Shown: positions 45,170-56,655 of the stretch, piece after piece | Numbering within the stretch: the first letter of the stretch is position 1 | Layout: the number at the start of each line of letters is the position of its first letter | Source of the DNA: Angiostrongylus vasorum | Taxonomy: Eukaryota > Nematoda > Chromadorea > Rhabditida > Metastrongylidae | Direction of reading: 5' to 3' | DNA: 64,000 nt | Assembly (NCBI GenBank): GCA_018806985.1 | Contig: JADANN010000042.1 | Location: forward strand, 1-64,000 | Translations under genes and position numbers: made by a program | Notes under the pieces: model-generated | What the model saw: only the letters and a program-made list of their open reading frames with translations | Databases searched by the model: none | What the model was told of the DNA's origin: nothing

Positions 45170-45472
45170 TCATATAGAGAAGTTTAACCTGTCGTCGTCA
45201 AGAAAACTATGAAGACAAGAATCGAAAGAGAGAAGAACAGCAGGAAAGAAAACCAATTCGACATTGAGACCATTCATTGTATTAAATGTAGCATGAAAAA
45301 ACAAAGCGACCACAACTGATTGATTGATGAAGTGATTAAATTTCTTCTCCAAATCACAATTGTAGATTGGTGCAATGATACCAGTATACTGAAGAGCTCT
45401 CCAAATAGACATGAGATAGGAGTATACAACAATGAGAAAGTCCCAGTTATAAAGAAAAAATAGAATCTGCAT
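45170..45472 (-). CDS. Hydrophobic 100-codon frame, unknown
   Basis: The minus strand encodes hydrophobic stretches (FFLYNWDFLIVVYSYLMSIW and VVVALFFHATFNTM), an acidic end (SFLDDDR) and then TGA. Two or three membrane segments are plausible. A GTTAAA after DDDR could be a donor. Splice acceptors upstream were not established. It could be an exon of a membrane protein. Confidence 0.3.
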   Translation of the reverse strand: MQILFFLYNWDFLIVVYSYLMSIWRALQYTGIIAPIYNCDLEKKFNHFINQSVVVALFFHATFNTMNGLNVELVFFPAVLLSFDSCLHSFLDDDRLNFSI

Positions 45473-45879
45473 ACTTTTCCGCAGATGTCTATTTCCTACA
45501 GAGGAATATAAAGGAATTTTGGTCTTTGACTAAATCCCACAAAAACAATTTTCATGAGGAACTGCAAGATGTTCGTTCTGTGCGTACTTAAACCTTTTGC
45601 CGCATTCGCCTCAGTTTCTTAAGAAGAAGCTTAGGACCGCATCATCACTAACAACAAATCCGACACGTCTAGGAACAAATTCCGTCTGTAGGTGATTTTT
45701 GGAGAAGGATTTATAGATCTAGACAGAAAAATTACGGGAAGTAACTCAAAAACAATACCATTCTTTTTTCATACCATAACTCTCCCTTGTTTAAGTCATT
45801 GAAAGGCAAACAAAGCCGTCTCTCGTACTCTCGCGATACTTCGATGGGTTTTTAAGCTAACATGAGCTTGATTAACAGA

Positions 45880-46316
45880 TTTATTCAGCTAACGTTTCGA
45901 CTTTTTCCTCTTCATCAAGGCCGATGATCTGAGTCGATGGGGCACAGCTGCTCGTCCACTCGATGTGACATCTCAGTCGACAGAGACGGATCTTCTTCAG
46001 TGGAACTCCGCACGAATGAGGCATTCTCACCCAGCAACACTCTTTTATAAACGGCGGTCTTTGGTGGTATGAATAACCGTTGATAATAGTTTGCTTTTTC
46101 AATGGATAATTCGTCCTGCAAAAGTCGGCATTATGTCAGCTAGTACATAGCGAGTAGCAAAACAATAATTTTCAAACTGAACGTCATTTAACCTCGATAG
46201 TATTAATCAATACCGACGATGAAGACGTCGCATCAAGGAGACGAACAACTGTGGACAACCGACTCGGATCATCGGCTTGAATGAAGAAGAAGATGTCGAA
46301 ACCTCGGCCGAATAAA
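45880..46316. mobile_element. ~437-bp element with ~57-bp inverted ends
   Basis: TTTATTCAGCTAACGTTTCG...GAGTCG (45880-45937) is largely the reverse complement of CGACTCGGATCATCGG...AATAAA (46257-46316). Both ends contain GAAGA and GTCGAAAC blocks resembling the PLE-tail core. The short interior is non-coding. A related element is at 56908-57330. Confidence 0.65.
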
Positions 46317-46369
46317 ATCATTTATCGAGCTCATCTTGACCTAACAATTCAAGACTGTATTTCCAATAA

Positions 46370-47480
46370 GTTTTGTTATCTTATGAATATGGTCCATCGT
46401 ACAGGATTCTCTTCGAAACCCTGTATGCTAATAACTTTCCTTCGTCCAGTGTTCTGCCAATCTTGGTGAAGATGACTCAAGTGAGGAGCAGGAATATTCT
46501 AGAGGATGACAGTTGCTAATGTTGTCAAAGTTCCCCTTTTTATGCAGCAATGCTGTTTTGCTGGTCTTCAGTTGATGAAGGGTCCTGCATATGCATTGCT
46601 TTTTTTACATATGTGGACGGCCGATCCAGCTTGCTGATGAGAACTGGGATTGGTTTTTTTTAGATGTTCGCGTCTTATCCTGAGGAGGCCAGGATAAGGG
46701 CGATAGAATATTATGTCGATTTTTTTGAAGAGAGAAGAGGTGAAACGACATATTCATCCTCCTTAAGTTCATATGAAGGTAAGAAAATGAGGCTATTGGC
46801 GAACTCATAGATGGTGTTTCCAATGGCATTTTGCAAGCTATAACTTCTTGAAATCTCCAGAAACCTTAAAAATGGTGAAGCCTTCTTTCAAGAACTTATC
46901 CACGTTCGTATAGAAAGCTCCTACTTCGTCTACAGCTTTATGCAAGTGCGTAAACGGCGAAGATTGTCAAGGTCGGTACAGATCGGCATCCCTTGAAGTG
47001 TATACGTTTGATTTGGGCTGTTAGTTGTCCGAGTGAATCGCAGGGCAACGGCGAAGCTCGTGCCGACGAGGACGCTAATGCCGCCTGCTCCTAACTGCTA
47101 AAAAGGTCTCAACGTGGAAACTTTATGTACTCACAGATCACTCTCCATTCTCTTCCAGAGTAGACAGGGAGCTTATTTGCTTAAGGTGACTCACAACCAC
47201 CTCCTATGTACTTCCCAATCCCTTCATTACAGCGGTTTGGCCAAACTAGTAGATTTCAACCTGAACATGCTGGAGTACATCCACGCATGAATGCATGAAC
47301 ACGTGTACTAGAGATATGCAGAAGAATGTGCACAACTGGTGCGGCAGAAACACTGGCCCCATCCTCTGGATCCATCTGCGTCTGGAAAGCCAAAGTCGCT
47401 TTCCGTTCCGTTTCACACCCTATTTGCCACCGGGTCACGTGCCTCATAGCCTTACGACTGATCTGCCGGGGACCATCAGG
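46370..47480 (-). mobile_element. RTE-A LINE copy 4, fragment
   Basis: Minus strand: leader (47150-47480, matching 53820-54130), shortened endonuclease (46950-47110), then an RT piece (46370-46840) starting near the CEQ..F region (46380-46440). Heavily deleted between the blocks. Confidence 0.7.
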
Positions 47481-47790
47481 GCGCTCAGTTCTAGTTCTAT
47501 ACACTAGCGTTGCGCAGTATAAGTCTAATCCTGGACCTTTCTGAAGTTGATTCATATTTCCTTCCCCAGAAAAATGCTCATCTAGTGAATGTGTGCTGTT
47601 TTTTTGACTGACACTGACTGATTACTTACGATATCCGAAATGCAAACAGTCGGTGACACGAATTTTTGCGGACTGTTGTTCATCATCTGACTTTTTTCTA
47701 GTCCTCTCTTCCCTTGTTATTTTGGCTCAAATTTCCTTTTCTTCTTTTATTTTCATCTCTTATTCTCTGAGTCCTACATGCAAATTGCAA

Positions 47791-49312
47791 ATGGCCAATT
47801 CTCATCAATGGATATACTCTGTTAACTTCTCTATAATCGTGGTTGAGGTAAGTGGTTTAATAAATAGTTCTGAACTAGGAGTGAAGAAATTCTGCCGAAA
47901 AAACTATTTGTTCACTCGATTTCTTTGCTTCGAATTTTTAAAGAAAAAAACCAAGACACTACGAAGCTCTCTCTTTGCGATTCAAAGATATTTTCTTTTG
48001 AACGAATTTGAAAGTACTCAACCATCACTCAGGAGTTCTAAAACATCCATTCCGGGTGCTGTGTGGGAATCAGTTTTACTCAGACAACGAAGCGCTTTAT
48101 GAAAATTTGAGCCTCCATATTGAGTCTCACTGTAGTTGCCAATTTCATGGGCTCAATACTTTGACATAGCAAGCCGCAACACCACTGTGTTAATGGCCGA
48201 TCGGTGAATTTGTCCAACAAAATTGACCTCATTTGTTGCATGCTTCTATTTGTCCACAGGCTGAAAAATGATGGTGTAGTTCGTCTCTTTAAACACGCCA
48301 TATTGCTTTATTTTCTCTGATTCACAGCGATTTTACAGTCAATTTTCACCGGTAAATTTCTTCTCGCTTCAAGTTAGGCAACGTTTTGATGTGAGTATTT
48401 ATTCAACATATTTAGTTGGTGCTTGTTGCATGTGTAATGAAGACAGTTTCGAAAACATGGTGGTATCTAATTCCTATTGATCTTAGCGACGTCACATTTA
48501 CCATATACATAGCACTTATCGCTCTTCAGGTATTTTTTTCAATGTAATCTTTGGCATGATGGTTTTTTTACGGGCGTTTACATCCTATAGATCATAACTG
48601 CACCAGTTCTTCTTCATTGATTTTTTTCATACATGCTGTTACTGTTTAAGTTTTTCACATGTCTTTGTGGTTTGGTGGGTGTGCGGTTTTCAAGTGGCCG
48701 TCTTCTGTCAGCGTATTGGCTCCTAATGGTTCCTCTGCTGATTATGGATGCTGTCATGACTATACCGCTGGTGGAGCAGATGAGTGCTGTTCACAGAAAT
48801 ATCGCCGAACACATCGAAAAAAGTAATTTCAAAATATATACAGCATTTCAAATATATGTATGTCAAGTACTATATATGTATGTGTATGTACAAGTGTACG
48901 TATATACTATATATTTTTACAAAGGATAGCAGCCTAGTTCAACTATGACTTACTAATTCATTTGCTATTGGGGAAATGATTACTCAATCATGTTAACTGT
49001 CTAAATACAAAGATGGAACTATTATAATGATCTTTTCATTAACGAACGGGCTACGAGATCGGTAATACATAACCCATCTGTTATCGGCCAAGGTGGCTAA
49101 CGTGTATCATATTTAGGTCGCTTATTTTCTTTTGACCGTTTATTTTAAGGTAAAGAGCTCTTCTGCTTCATTTTTTTATGATCGCTTGATATCTAATCCA
49201 GCACAGATTTTATGCCGAACACAGGAATGGGAAAGGTCTATTCTGTGTTTGGAAATGTACAGAAAGCTTCTGCAAAGCGATTTTATTGATTAGTGATTTG
49301 ATTGGCAGCTGA
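47791..49312 (+). CDS. Five-exon gene, predicted four-helix membrane protein
   Basis: ATG at 47791. Exons 47791-47847, 48416-48529, 48651-48857, 49117-49149 and 49202-49312 all join in phase 0 and give 173 aa ending at TGA (49310). Donors are GTAAGT, GTATTT, GTATGT and GTAAAG; acceptors are ATATTTAG, CTGTTTAAG, CATATTTAG and CTAATCCAG. Predicted helices: residues 8-27 (SVNFSIIVVELVLV), 45-68 (TFTIYIALIALQFF), 75-97 (SAYWLLMVPLLIMDAV) and 119-136 (YVAYFLLTVYF). Three helices run across exon junctions, which strongly supports the joins. Helix 3 holds an Asp. The C-terminal tail (exon five) is the least certain part. The length and layout recall small tetraspan proteins, but I recognise no family. 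RTE-A lies upstream, a PLE 125 bp downstream. Confidence 0.7.
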
Positions 49313-49436
49313 TAGCTATTTTAGTTTTAATCGATATGATGAATCGTAATTATCATGTGGGAATGCGCTATTGTAAAAATTGCAGAAATAGGGCATTCCA
49401 GGGTAAATAGATAGAGCAACATGTCCCGCTTTATAC

Positions 49437-50957
49437 TTGCTTATTAAAACACTTAAGTTAGTGTCGGCTGATGATCTCGCTTCAACCAGCCCATTATCCT
49501 ACAAGGTTAGACCCATTATCACCTGCGTAGACGGGCCAACGGATAGAATAAAATGGTTTCTAAGTCAAATACTTACCCAGTTGCTTAACCGTATTCCAGC
49601 TCACCTCACAATCACCCAAATGTTCCTAGAACGTCTACGTAACGCGTCTCCTAATAACGCGTACGCGATGGAGTCCTTCGACGTTACCCGCGCTGTACAC
49701 CAACGCATCGAATGACTCCGTAATGCAAGCCATCTTCGAACTTCTTGTTGAACACGGAGGAGAAATACGTATGCATGGCCACTCTATTCAGCAACTTTGG
49801 CTCTTTCAAAAGAGTGCCTAAACTGCTGGATTTGAAATGGTCTGGGAATTATTACGGGCAAAGTGGAGTGCTGGCAACGGGACAGCGGTTGTCACCAGTT
49901 CTCGCCATTGCATTCATGTCTACAATAGAAGACCCGTTATCGATCTCAGGTCACTACTCTACTGCAAATATAGAGATGATTGTTTTGTTATCTTCTCTGC
50001 TCAGGAGGAGATGGACAAATGCTTTGAATTATTGAATGAGCAATGTGAGTACATTAAATTCACCCGAGAGAAATCGAATGACAATTGGCTTCCATTACTC
50101 AACCTTCATATTAACTTATCAGACAGCGGTTGCATGGCGAAGTGGTAGCTAAAACCTAGTAGTGAGAACATTCTTGTTCACTCCCTCTCTTCCCACCCTT
50201 CACACACAAAAAAGGGCGATTGTGAGAAACACGCTTCGAACAGCGACCTCCGTGTGCACGGAAAGGGAACTAAAGGAATCGCGCGACTTGGCTCGGCAAA
50301 CATCCATCTATAATAGGCTACGAAATAGTAAGCCCACGAGATTAGTTTAGAAGAACAGCGAGGCGCCAAAGCGAAAAACTTGGCGAAAAGAAAGTCCCGT
50401 TTATGTTGCCCTTTATTAGCGATGAAGTAAGCGTAGCTATTAAACGATGCTTAAGAAGGGCAGGTCTAGAGGAATCGATAGCGATAGTTGAAATACCACC
50501 GGCTACTCTACGTCGTCATTTATTTCGTAACCGTCCGTCTATGTATAACAGAAACTTGCGCAATTTACCCTTTTGGCAAGGACAGTGATTGCATGAGTTC
50601 AGGTACGATATATCTGATCTCTTGTAATACTTGCGGAGATGAATATATTGGCGAAACGGGCAGAGCTTTATGTATCCGCATAAAAGAACACTTAGACGGC
50701 AAACGAGTTGCAAGGTAAAGTACCCCACTAGGCACACATAGGATACAAAAAGCGTGGCGGAGACGATTTTGATATAAAAGTTACTATCCTAGCACAAGAG
50801 ACCAAGACACCAACGCGCAAACTTCTTGAGGCTTTTTTTGGCTAGATGTGAAGAACCCTGCAATGAATAACAGGAAGGAGTGCCCAGAGGTCACACGCAA
50901 CCTGACGCCGTATCTTCGCATCAATTTTTGATAAGAGGTGGTGCAGTCATTAAGCAT
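49437..50957 (+). mobile_element. Penelope-like element (PLE) copy 2, 5' part
   Basis: Plus strand. RT motifs appear in order across frameshifts: YKVRPIITCVDGPTDRIKW (49500-49555), FDVT with LYTN one base out of frame (49678-49715), GQRLSPVLAIAFMSTIE (49880-49930), YCKYRDDCFVIF (catalytic box, 49966-50000) and WLPLLNLHINL (50088-50120). The GIY-YIG endonuclease follows: YLISCNTCGDEYIGETGRA (50608-50664) and IRIKEHLDGKR. A C inserted in FDVT-(A)LYTN and several other shifts disable it. RTE-A copy 5 interrupts it at CATTAAGCAT (50948-50957); the rest is at 54188-54510. Confidence 0.85.
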
Positions 50958-51616
50958 CACCCGTCCCTTGTCACCTGTAGTCCCGTTTATCGTTAAGTTC
51001 AAGCATCATATCTTTCTTCCAGTCTTTTCGTGAAGAACTCTGACCATCGATCCGGTGGTCTTCCTGCAGTGCGTTTAACATCCCGAGGAATCCAGTCACT
51101 AACGGCTCTTGTCCATCGGTTGTCAATCATACGCATTACGTGTCCAGCCCACCTTATCTTCGACTGCTTGGCGTACAGAACGGCATCATTGATTTTTGAC
51201 CGTTGACGGCAGGTCGGAGCTTCGGATCCCTTCCTTTACTCGTGTGAAACGGGATACTCCAAGCATCGTCCTTTCGACTGTGCGTTCAATAACCCTGAGT
51301 GATCTTTAATCCTCCCTACGCAGCGACCAGGTTTCTGACGCATACATTAGGGCAAGAAGTACCGTTGATTCAAAAAGGTGGGCACGGAGTCGGGTATTCT
51401 TTGTTCTCCTCACTACTTCCTCCGTGCTCTTGAAAGCTTCTCAAGCCCCTCGTTTCGTTCTGCTCAACTCTGAAGCTAAGCCGATCATCATGCTGATTTC
51501 CCGACCTAGACAGACATAACTGGAACATTTGGAGATATTCGTTCGTTCAAATCAGCGTGAATGGGGCATACGAAACCAATCCGTTCCTCATGAACATCGT
51601 TTTTTGTGAGATTTAG

Positions 51617-52831
51617 TCAAAGTCCAATCTTTCCACAGGCGTTATCAAAGTCGGCAAGCATACGTTCCGTTGGTCTAATGTTTGGTCTTATAAGGACGAT
51701 GTCATCAGCAAAGCGAAGATGATGTAACTGCCGACCATCGATTTTCACTCCCATATTATCCCATTCCAATGTTCGCGTGACGTTCTGGAGGGTGGCGGTA
51801 AGTAGTTTTGGCGAGATGCTATCACCTTGCCTAACTCCTCTTTTGACGTCAACCTTAATATCGTTGTAGAACAGTGAAATCTTGGTTGTGAAATTTTTGT
51901 AGAGCTCACGAAGAATCTTTGCGTACTGAGTAGGGACTCCTTGAGTGTCAAGGGCTTCTACGACTGCTTCTATCTCATTTGAATCAAAGGCCTTCTGTAA
52001 ATCGACGAAAGTGAGGCAGAGCGGTCTTTTGTACTCTCGCGATACTTCAATGAGCCTTGTTATCGTGTGGATGTGCTCCATCGTACTAAAACGTTTTCGA
52101 AACCCTGCCTGCTCACATGGCTCTCCTTCGTCCAATTTTCAGCCAATCATGTTTAGGATGGCTCGAGTGAAAAGTTTGTAGACGACAGACAGCAAGCAGA
52201 TTGGGCGATAGTTTCCGATATCATGTAGGTCACCCTTCTTGAACAATAACGCGGTCTTGCTGGTCTTCCAGTGACTAGGGACCTTGCATTCGAACAGGTA
52301 ACGTGTGAACAGTCGAGCCAATGTGTTTACGAGGACTGGCGCATGGTTCTTCAGGTGATCTGATCTTATCCTGTCGGGAGCTGTTGCTGTTCGATTTTTC
52401 ACCGACGAAATTGCATGTCGGATTTCGGAAGGGAGAACCGGTGGTACAGCATGTCCGTCCTCCTTTATTTTATATGAGAAGGAGAACGTGGCTAGTGAAG
52501 AGATCTGAATGGTATTCGTTAATGATTTTCTCCATTGCCTTTTGGACGCTGTAACTGTTCCGCCTGGGCGTCGGAGTGCAGCCATCTTTGTTTTGTAATT
52601 GGCGAAGCTTCGGTGGGTTTTGCGACTGCTTTCCCAACCCTCTGCAGCTTCGACTATTACTGCTGCTCTTGTCTCCTTAGGATCTTCTTTTATCGCCAGT
52701 CTGCACTGTTTCGCAAGTTCGGACGTTAGTTGGTGGTTGCCTGCAGCTCGTGCGATTCCACGCTGGCGTGTCAGCTCGAATGTTTCTAGGGACGGACGTC
52801 TCTTGGTGACTTTCGAACTCTCAGCTTTCAT
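51617..52831 (-). pseudogene. RTE-A reverse transcriptase, one in-frame stop
   Basis: Open on the minus strand from 52831 to 51617 except for TGA at 52139-52141, just before the LDEGEPCEQAGF block. In order: linker helix, TAPDRIRSDHLK, SHWKTSKTALLFKKGDL, IGNYRPICLLSVVYKLF, then motif A FVDLQKAFDS with its catalytic Asp, motif B VRQGDSISPKLL, and motif C HLRFADDIVLIR with both Asp. It copies RNA at the target site in the LINE cycle; partners are the endonuclease upstream and the element's own 3' tail. A further stop follows CGKIGL at 51617, before the C-terminal region. Among RTE copies here only this RT keeps all catalytic residues. Confidence 0.85.
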
Positions 52832-53279
52832 AGCGCCAACGTGAAGATGTTGAATGAGTCCATCGTATTCTTCGTCGATGTTATCGACAACGGCATTTTT
52901 CCAACAGCCGACTAATGAATTGAATAAGTCCCAGTTTACGGTGATTCTGGGACTTCGGTTTTTTGAATTTATTATTTACTATGCTGTGGTCTATTTCGTT
53001 GTGGTACTCTTCATTTGAAGACTCCTACGTCCAGCGTTGAGGGTGAGGCTTTTAAAATTGCGAGTTAAGATGGATGGTCTTGGTCGTCATGGTAAACTCA
53101 GACAGCCGCTCACCCTGTTCGTTCCATTCTAATCCGTGGATCCCAGTGTGAAGTTCTTAAGACGTTCTTCTTGGTCCAATCTTGGCGTTGAAATCTCCAA
53201 TGATGACCTTGAAGAATGTATGGTCTTCTGTGTAGAACTTCTCCAAGGCCATATAGAACGCTTCGACTTCTTCTTCGTC

Positions 53280-53760
53280 ATAGTTTGATGTCGGCGCTTA
53301 AACGAAGAAAATAGTCTAAGCTGGAATTGATCCACATCTTTTTTAATCGTAAACTTCTGATTCGGGTTGTAAGCTGTTCGAATGAACCGATGTTCATGGA
53401 CAAACTCGTGTTGACCAGAACGCCGACGCCGCCGGCTCCTCTACTATGGCATGTTCCGATGAACAATTCTTCTCCGATGTCATAGACGGCGTTGAATGGG
53501 TGGCGTCGTCTCGTCTCCGCCAGGCCGATGACGTCGTACCTTCCTTCTTGCTTGCATGAGCAAGTCTTCCATCGAGGACTCGGATGCAAGTGCACGTGCA
53601 TTGTAGGTACAGATCGTCACCTTAGTTTTTTGCAATCCAAGCAGCTTCCACTGGCCGTGAGATTTTAGCAGCTTTTCCGTACTCGTCCTACTCAACGCTG
53701 CAGAATTGTGAGTTTTCAACGTCAGGGGAGTGAGGCCCGTTTCTTTTACTGTTTTTACCT
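53280..53760 (-). pseudogene. RTE-A endonuclease, frame-shifted
   Basis: An apurinic-type endonuclease domain in two frames: TKVTICTYNARALASES (with the conserved Asn, ~53600-53640), then [19 protein letters not shown] (catalytic Glu in AET, ~53480-53530) and [19 protein letters not shown] shift between the two halves and loss of frame after [10 protein letters not shown] inactivate it. It would nick the target DNA for priming by the RT. Confidence 0.8.
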
Positions 53761-54187
53761 TTTTTGATACCCACGTATAGTTTGCTGGCCTCTGAACGTG
53801 GGGGGCTGAGTATACTCACGGGTAGCTTGCCAGGCTCTCCCACAGTGGACATGGAGCTTGCTTGTTGGAGGCGACTCCTAACCGCCTCCCATATATTTCC
53901 CTGTCACTTGATGGCAGGCTTTTGGCCCAATTGACTCGTAGAATACAATCCGCATGAACTAGAACGCACCCATACACGCATGCATGAATATGCTTAGCAA
54001 ATACAGAAAGTATGTGCCAGATTGGAGCAGCATAAACAGAAAGTCTATCCCCCTGGATCCGCCTGTGGCTCAGGGAAGCAAAGATCGCTTTTGGTCCGCG
54101 ATTAACCTCCTATCCGTCACCTGGGGACGCGCAACGTAGCCCGGCGACTAACCAGCTATCGGGATCCCTCATATGAGGGAGATCCGT

Positions 54188-54510
54188 CATCAAGCATATG
54201 CGACTATAATCTGCTGTTCTAATCTTTTTTCAGTGGAAGTCAAGTTAAAAGCGGTGGGTTTTTCGAGAAACTGTTAATCATATAATTATCATAGAGTTTT
54301 TTGTCTTTTTTGTATGTGTCATTAAAGCGTTTGGCCTGGTAGATTCCATATCATTACACTCTTCCAGGCTTTGAAGAAGGCGATACTACCGAAATGTCAG
54401 CTACTGTTGTATTATGTGTTTGTATGGGAGTAAATGTATGCTTTATAACAACCTCGCGATTGCTGAACAATAAAACTGCGCATTTATAACCTAACGCCGA
54501 GGTTAAAAAC
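54188..54510 (+). mobile_element. PLE copy 2, 3' tail after the RTE-A insertion
   Basis: Continues PLE copy 2: ATATGCGACT, GCGGTGGGTTTTTCGAGAA, then TTGAAGA (54371-54377; C of the core lost), GG..CC stem, GAAA (54391-54394), and TATAACAACCTCGCGATTGC near 54448. It aligns with 39915-40230 in copy 1. Confidence 0.75.
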
Positions 54511-55047
54511 AAACTCGATTCTGGGAACTGAAGAAATAGGTTTATCATAAACTGCAAAACACTTTTATGTACTAACACCGGTGCTATCGTATGGTGGACC
54601 ATAACGAATATAGTGAATAGTATCATACATAACATTCGTTTCCTCTATAACTTTTCTATGTGTCAAGCACCTCAAGTATGCTAATTACCGAAAAAATTAT
54701 TGGCCGTTGTTGAAAAAACTAGGGTGTCAGTAATATCACGAAGTTAGGCGTATGCACCATTGGGTTAGTGCTTTACGTGTAACGCCAAAGATACATGGTT
54801 ACAATGCATTTGACACGAAAATGATGGTCGCTTTCAACTTAAAATTACTTATATACTTGCTTATAAGTTTATTCTTGGTATAGTTATATACTTGTGTATA
54901 TTTATAACTTATGTGTACTGATATACTTCTAAATCTCAGTTCGTAATACGTTTTTTTCTTCATTTGGAATAAAAAATCATCCGAATCTACAGACTTGCTT
55001 TGCAAGATGAAACCCTGATCTTTTCTAGCACATTTTATATACATTAC
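54511..55047. other. No secure feature
   Basis: The minus-strand frame of the exon at 55048 stays open to 54799, but this part is AT-rich Lys/Tyr/Ile sequence and is probably intron. Confidence 0.3.
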
Positions 55048-55170
55048 CCACTTCGCTACTTCAAGATTCCTACTTCGAGCACAAAAACAAATGAGCACCA
55101 GGATTCCATCCAGCACGACACGATGGTGTTCCTTAATGTATCTGTTATGTTTGCGATTGCCACTCTTGAG
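55048..55170 (-). CDS. Probable internal exon, unknown protein
   Basis: Minus strand. After TGAAACTTCCAG (acceptor) 41 codons run LKSGNRKHNRYIKEHHR, then VVLDGILVLICFCARSRN, to EVAKW|GTAATG. Both boundaries are plausible and both ends are phase 0. A basic segment is followed by a short hydrophobic one. Neighbouring exons were not found; a SINE lies immediately upstream. Family unknown. Confidence 0.4.
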
Positions 55171-55204
55171 CTGGAAGTTTCAAAAAATTTAGTTTCGTCT
55201 TGAA

Positions 55205-55470
55205 ATTTTGAGTGCGTGTTGCGCAATTGTTACAAGTACCCTGCAATATACACGCCCATGGTCATTGGTTCGATCCCGCCCCCACCCCACTCCTAAGCTC
55301 AGCGAGCCCTCCATCGTTCTGGTTTCGACAAATTGGTATTGGACTTGTTTATTAGGATTGTAGCGCTGACATGGTACATCGCTAGGATGCTGCAAATCAT
55401 TGTTCAGACCAGATATGCATTTAGTCATCTCTAACGAATGCTTAATGAACTCGAATGTCCGGTTCACCCT
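55205..55470 (+). mobile_element. tRNA-like SINE, copy 6
   Basis: The B box GGTTCGATCCC at 55267-55277 matches the tRNA consensus; the A box is TTGCGCAATTG near 55219. The body diverges from the other copies, with an inserted CCCACCCCACTCC. Confidence 0.75.
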
Positions 55471-56655
55471 TAGGACACTGATCAACTTCAAGAGCTTGCT
55501 GTGAGTGTTCTGAAGCACTGACCAAAAAATTGTCGCTAGTTATCGAAAAAAAAAGAATTTTTTTCGTGTAGCAACAACTTCGTGTTTGCTCATCTAGGAA
55601 ACCGTGAATGCCGGGGTTATAAAAGTGGTCCTGAGATTTGCTACATGTACTATAATATATACTATCAGCGAAATAGTTCAGACTTGTCAAGGAAGATCTG
55701 TCATTAAGAAAGAAGATGGTCTTAGCTAGGCAAACGGTATATCTTCTCCAGTGCTACCTAAATAAGCAAGTTGTGCCGAATTTCATTAAAGGAAAACGCC
55801 TACAGGAATATTAAGGTCTACCAGGGGGCCAGCCACCATGTACTAGACATCGGAACTCGACTACTATGCACCTATCTCCGTGGCAAGCAGAAAAAAATAG
55901 TATTGTGCCTAATTTTTGGAGGATCACCTTTGCATGAGAATAACGAGCTCTTAAGAAGGCGAAACCGTCGAAACGTTGGATATTATGAATGAAGCAATTA
56001 TATAGTAATAATCTCGTGTTTCCTCGTCAAGAAAGACATGGATTATTGATCTGTGCTAATGTTAAAAGAATGATGGTCGCGAGAAAAGTTTTTGCTCCAG
56101 ACATACTACAGTGTTTGCGAGGACAGTGAAGAGGGCCGTGAAGAAGAGAATTTTTTGCACACAACGTCATATATTCGTATTTTGAGCGAAAACCAAATTG
56201 CACCATGAAACCTAAATATGTTGAAACTGCTTTATCCGATGTTTACATACTGTTCACTGAAGAATAAACTGTCAAACGAAAATTAGCGCTCTTATCGTTA
56301 ATAGCTTTGTGACGTTGCTTTGTTCGAAAATTTCTGTTTTCACCCAGAGCTTCTATCCTCTAAAAAAACTTCGAATCTCCTGTCATAAGCATTCTGACGC
56401 ATACTATGTTGGTAGGTACTTTCGATATTATCGTTGTTATCTGAGAGAAAAAAATCCTTTCGCAATTGAAGACTCAATCTGATGAAAGTAATTAGGCGGA
56501 AAGTTCGCCAGAAAATTTCTCACAATCATGTTAGTAATTCAGTGGAAAATGACCTAAAGATATTGTTGATCCTTCATTTACTGCTTATATTTTTTTCATG
56601 GCGCCGTATTGTGTGAAATACAACCACAATGATTCTGAGATATCTGTAACACTTG
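55471..56655. other. Mostly unassigned; one PLE-tail-like motif
   Basis: At 55950-55985 TTAAGAAGGCG...GTCGAAACGTTGG repeats the PLE-tail core without the rest. A fold-back arm remnant (ATTCTGAGATATCTGTAACAC) is at 56600-56655. Nothing else is supported. Confidence 0.35.

Larger units (their letters stand above)
50958..54187 (-). mobile_element. RTE-A LINE copy 5, 3.23 kb, near complete
   Basis: The best-preserved element. It is bounded by CATTAAGCAT (50948-50957) and CATCAAGCAT (54188-54197), a 10-base target duplication inside PLE copy 2. Minus-strand order: 5' end with the palindrome TCCCTCATATGAGGGA (54165-54180), endonuclease, RT, C-terminal region, and the 3' end near CACCCGTCCCTTG. The length fits RTE elements (~3.3 kb). 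The 3' part near 51000 has a deletion relative to copy 6. Confidence 0.9.
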
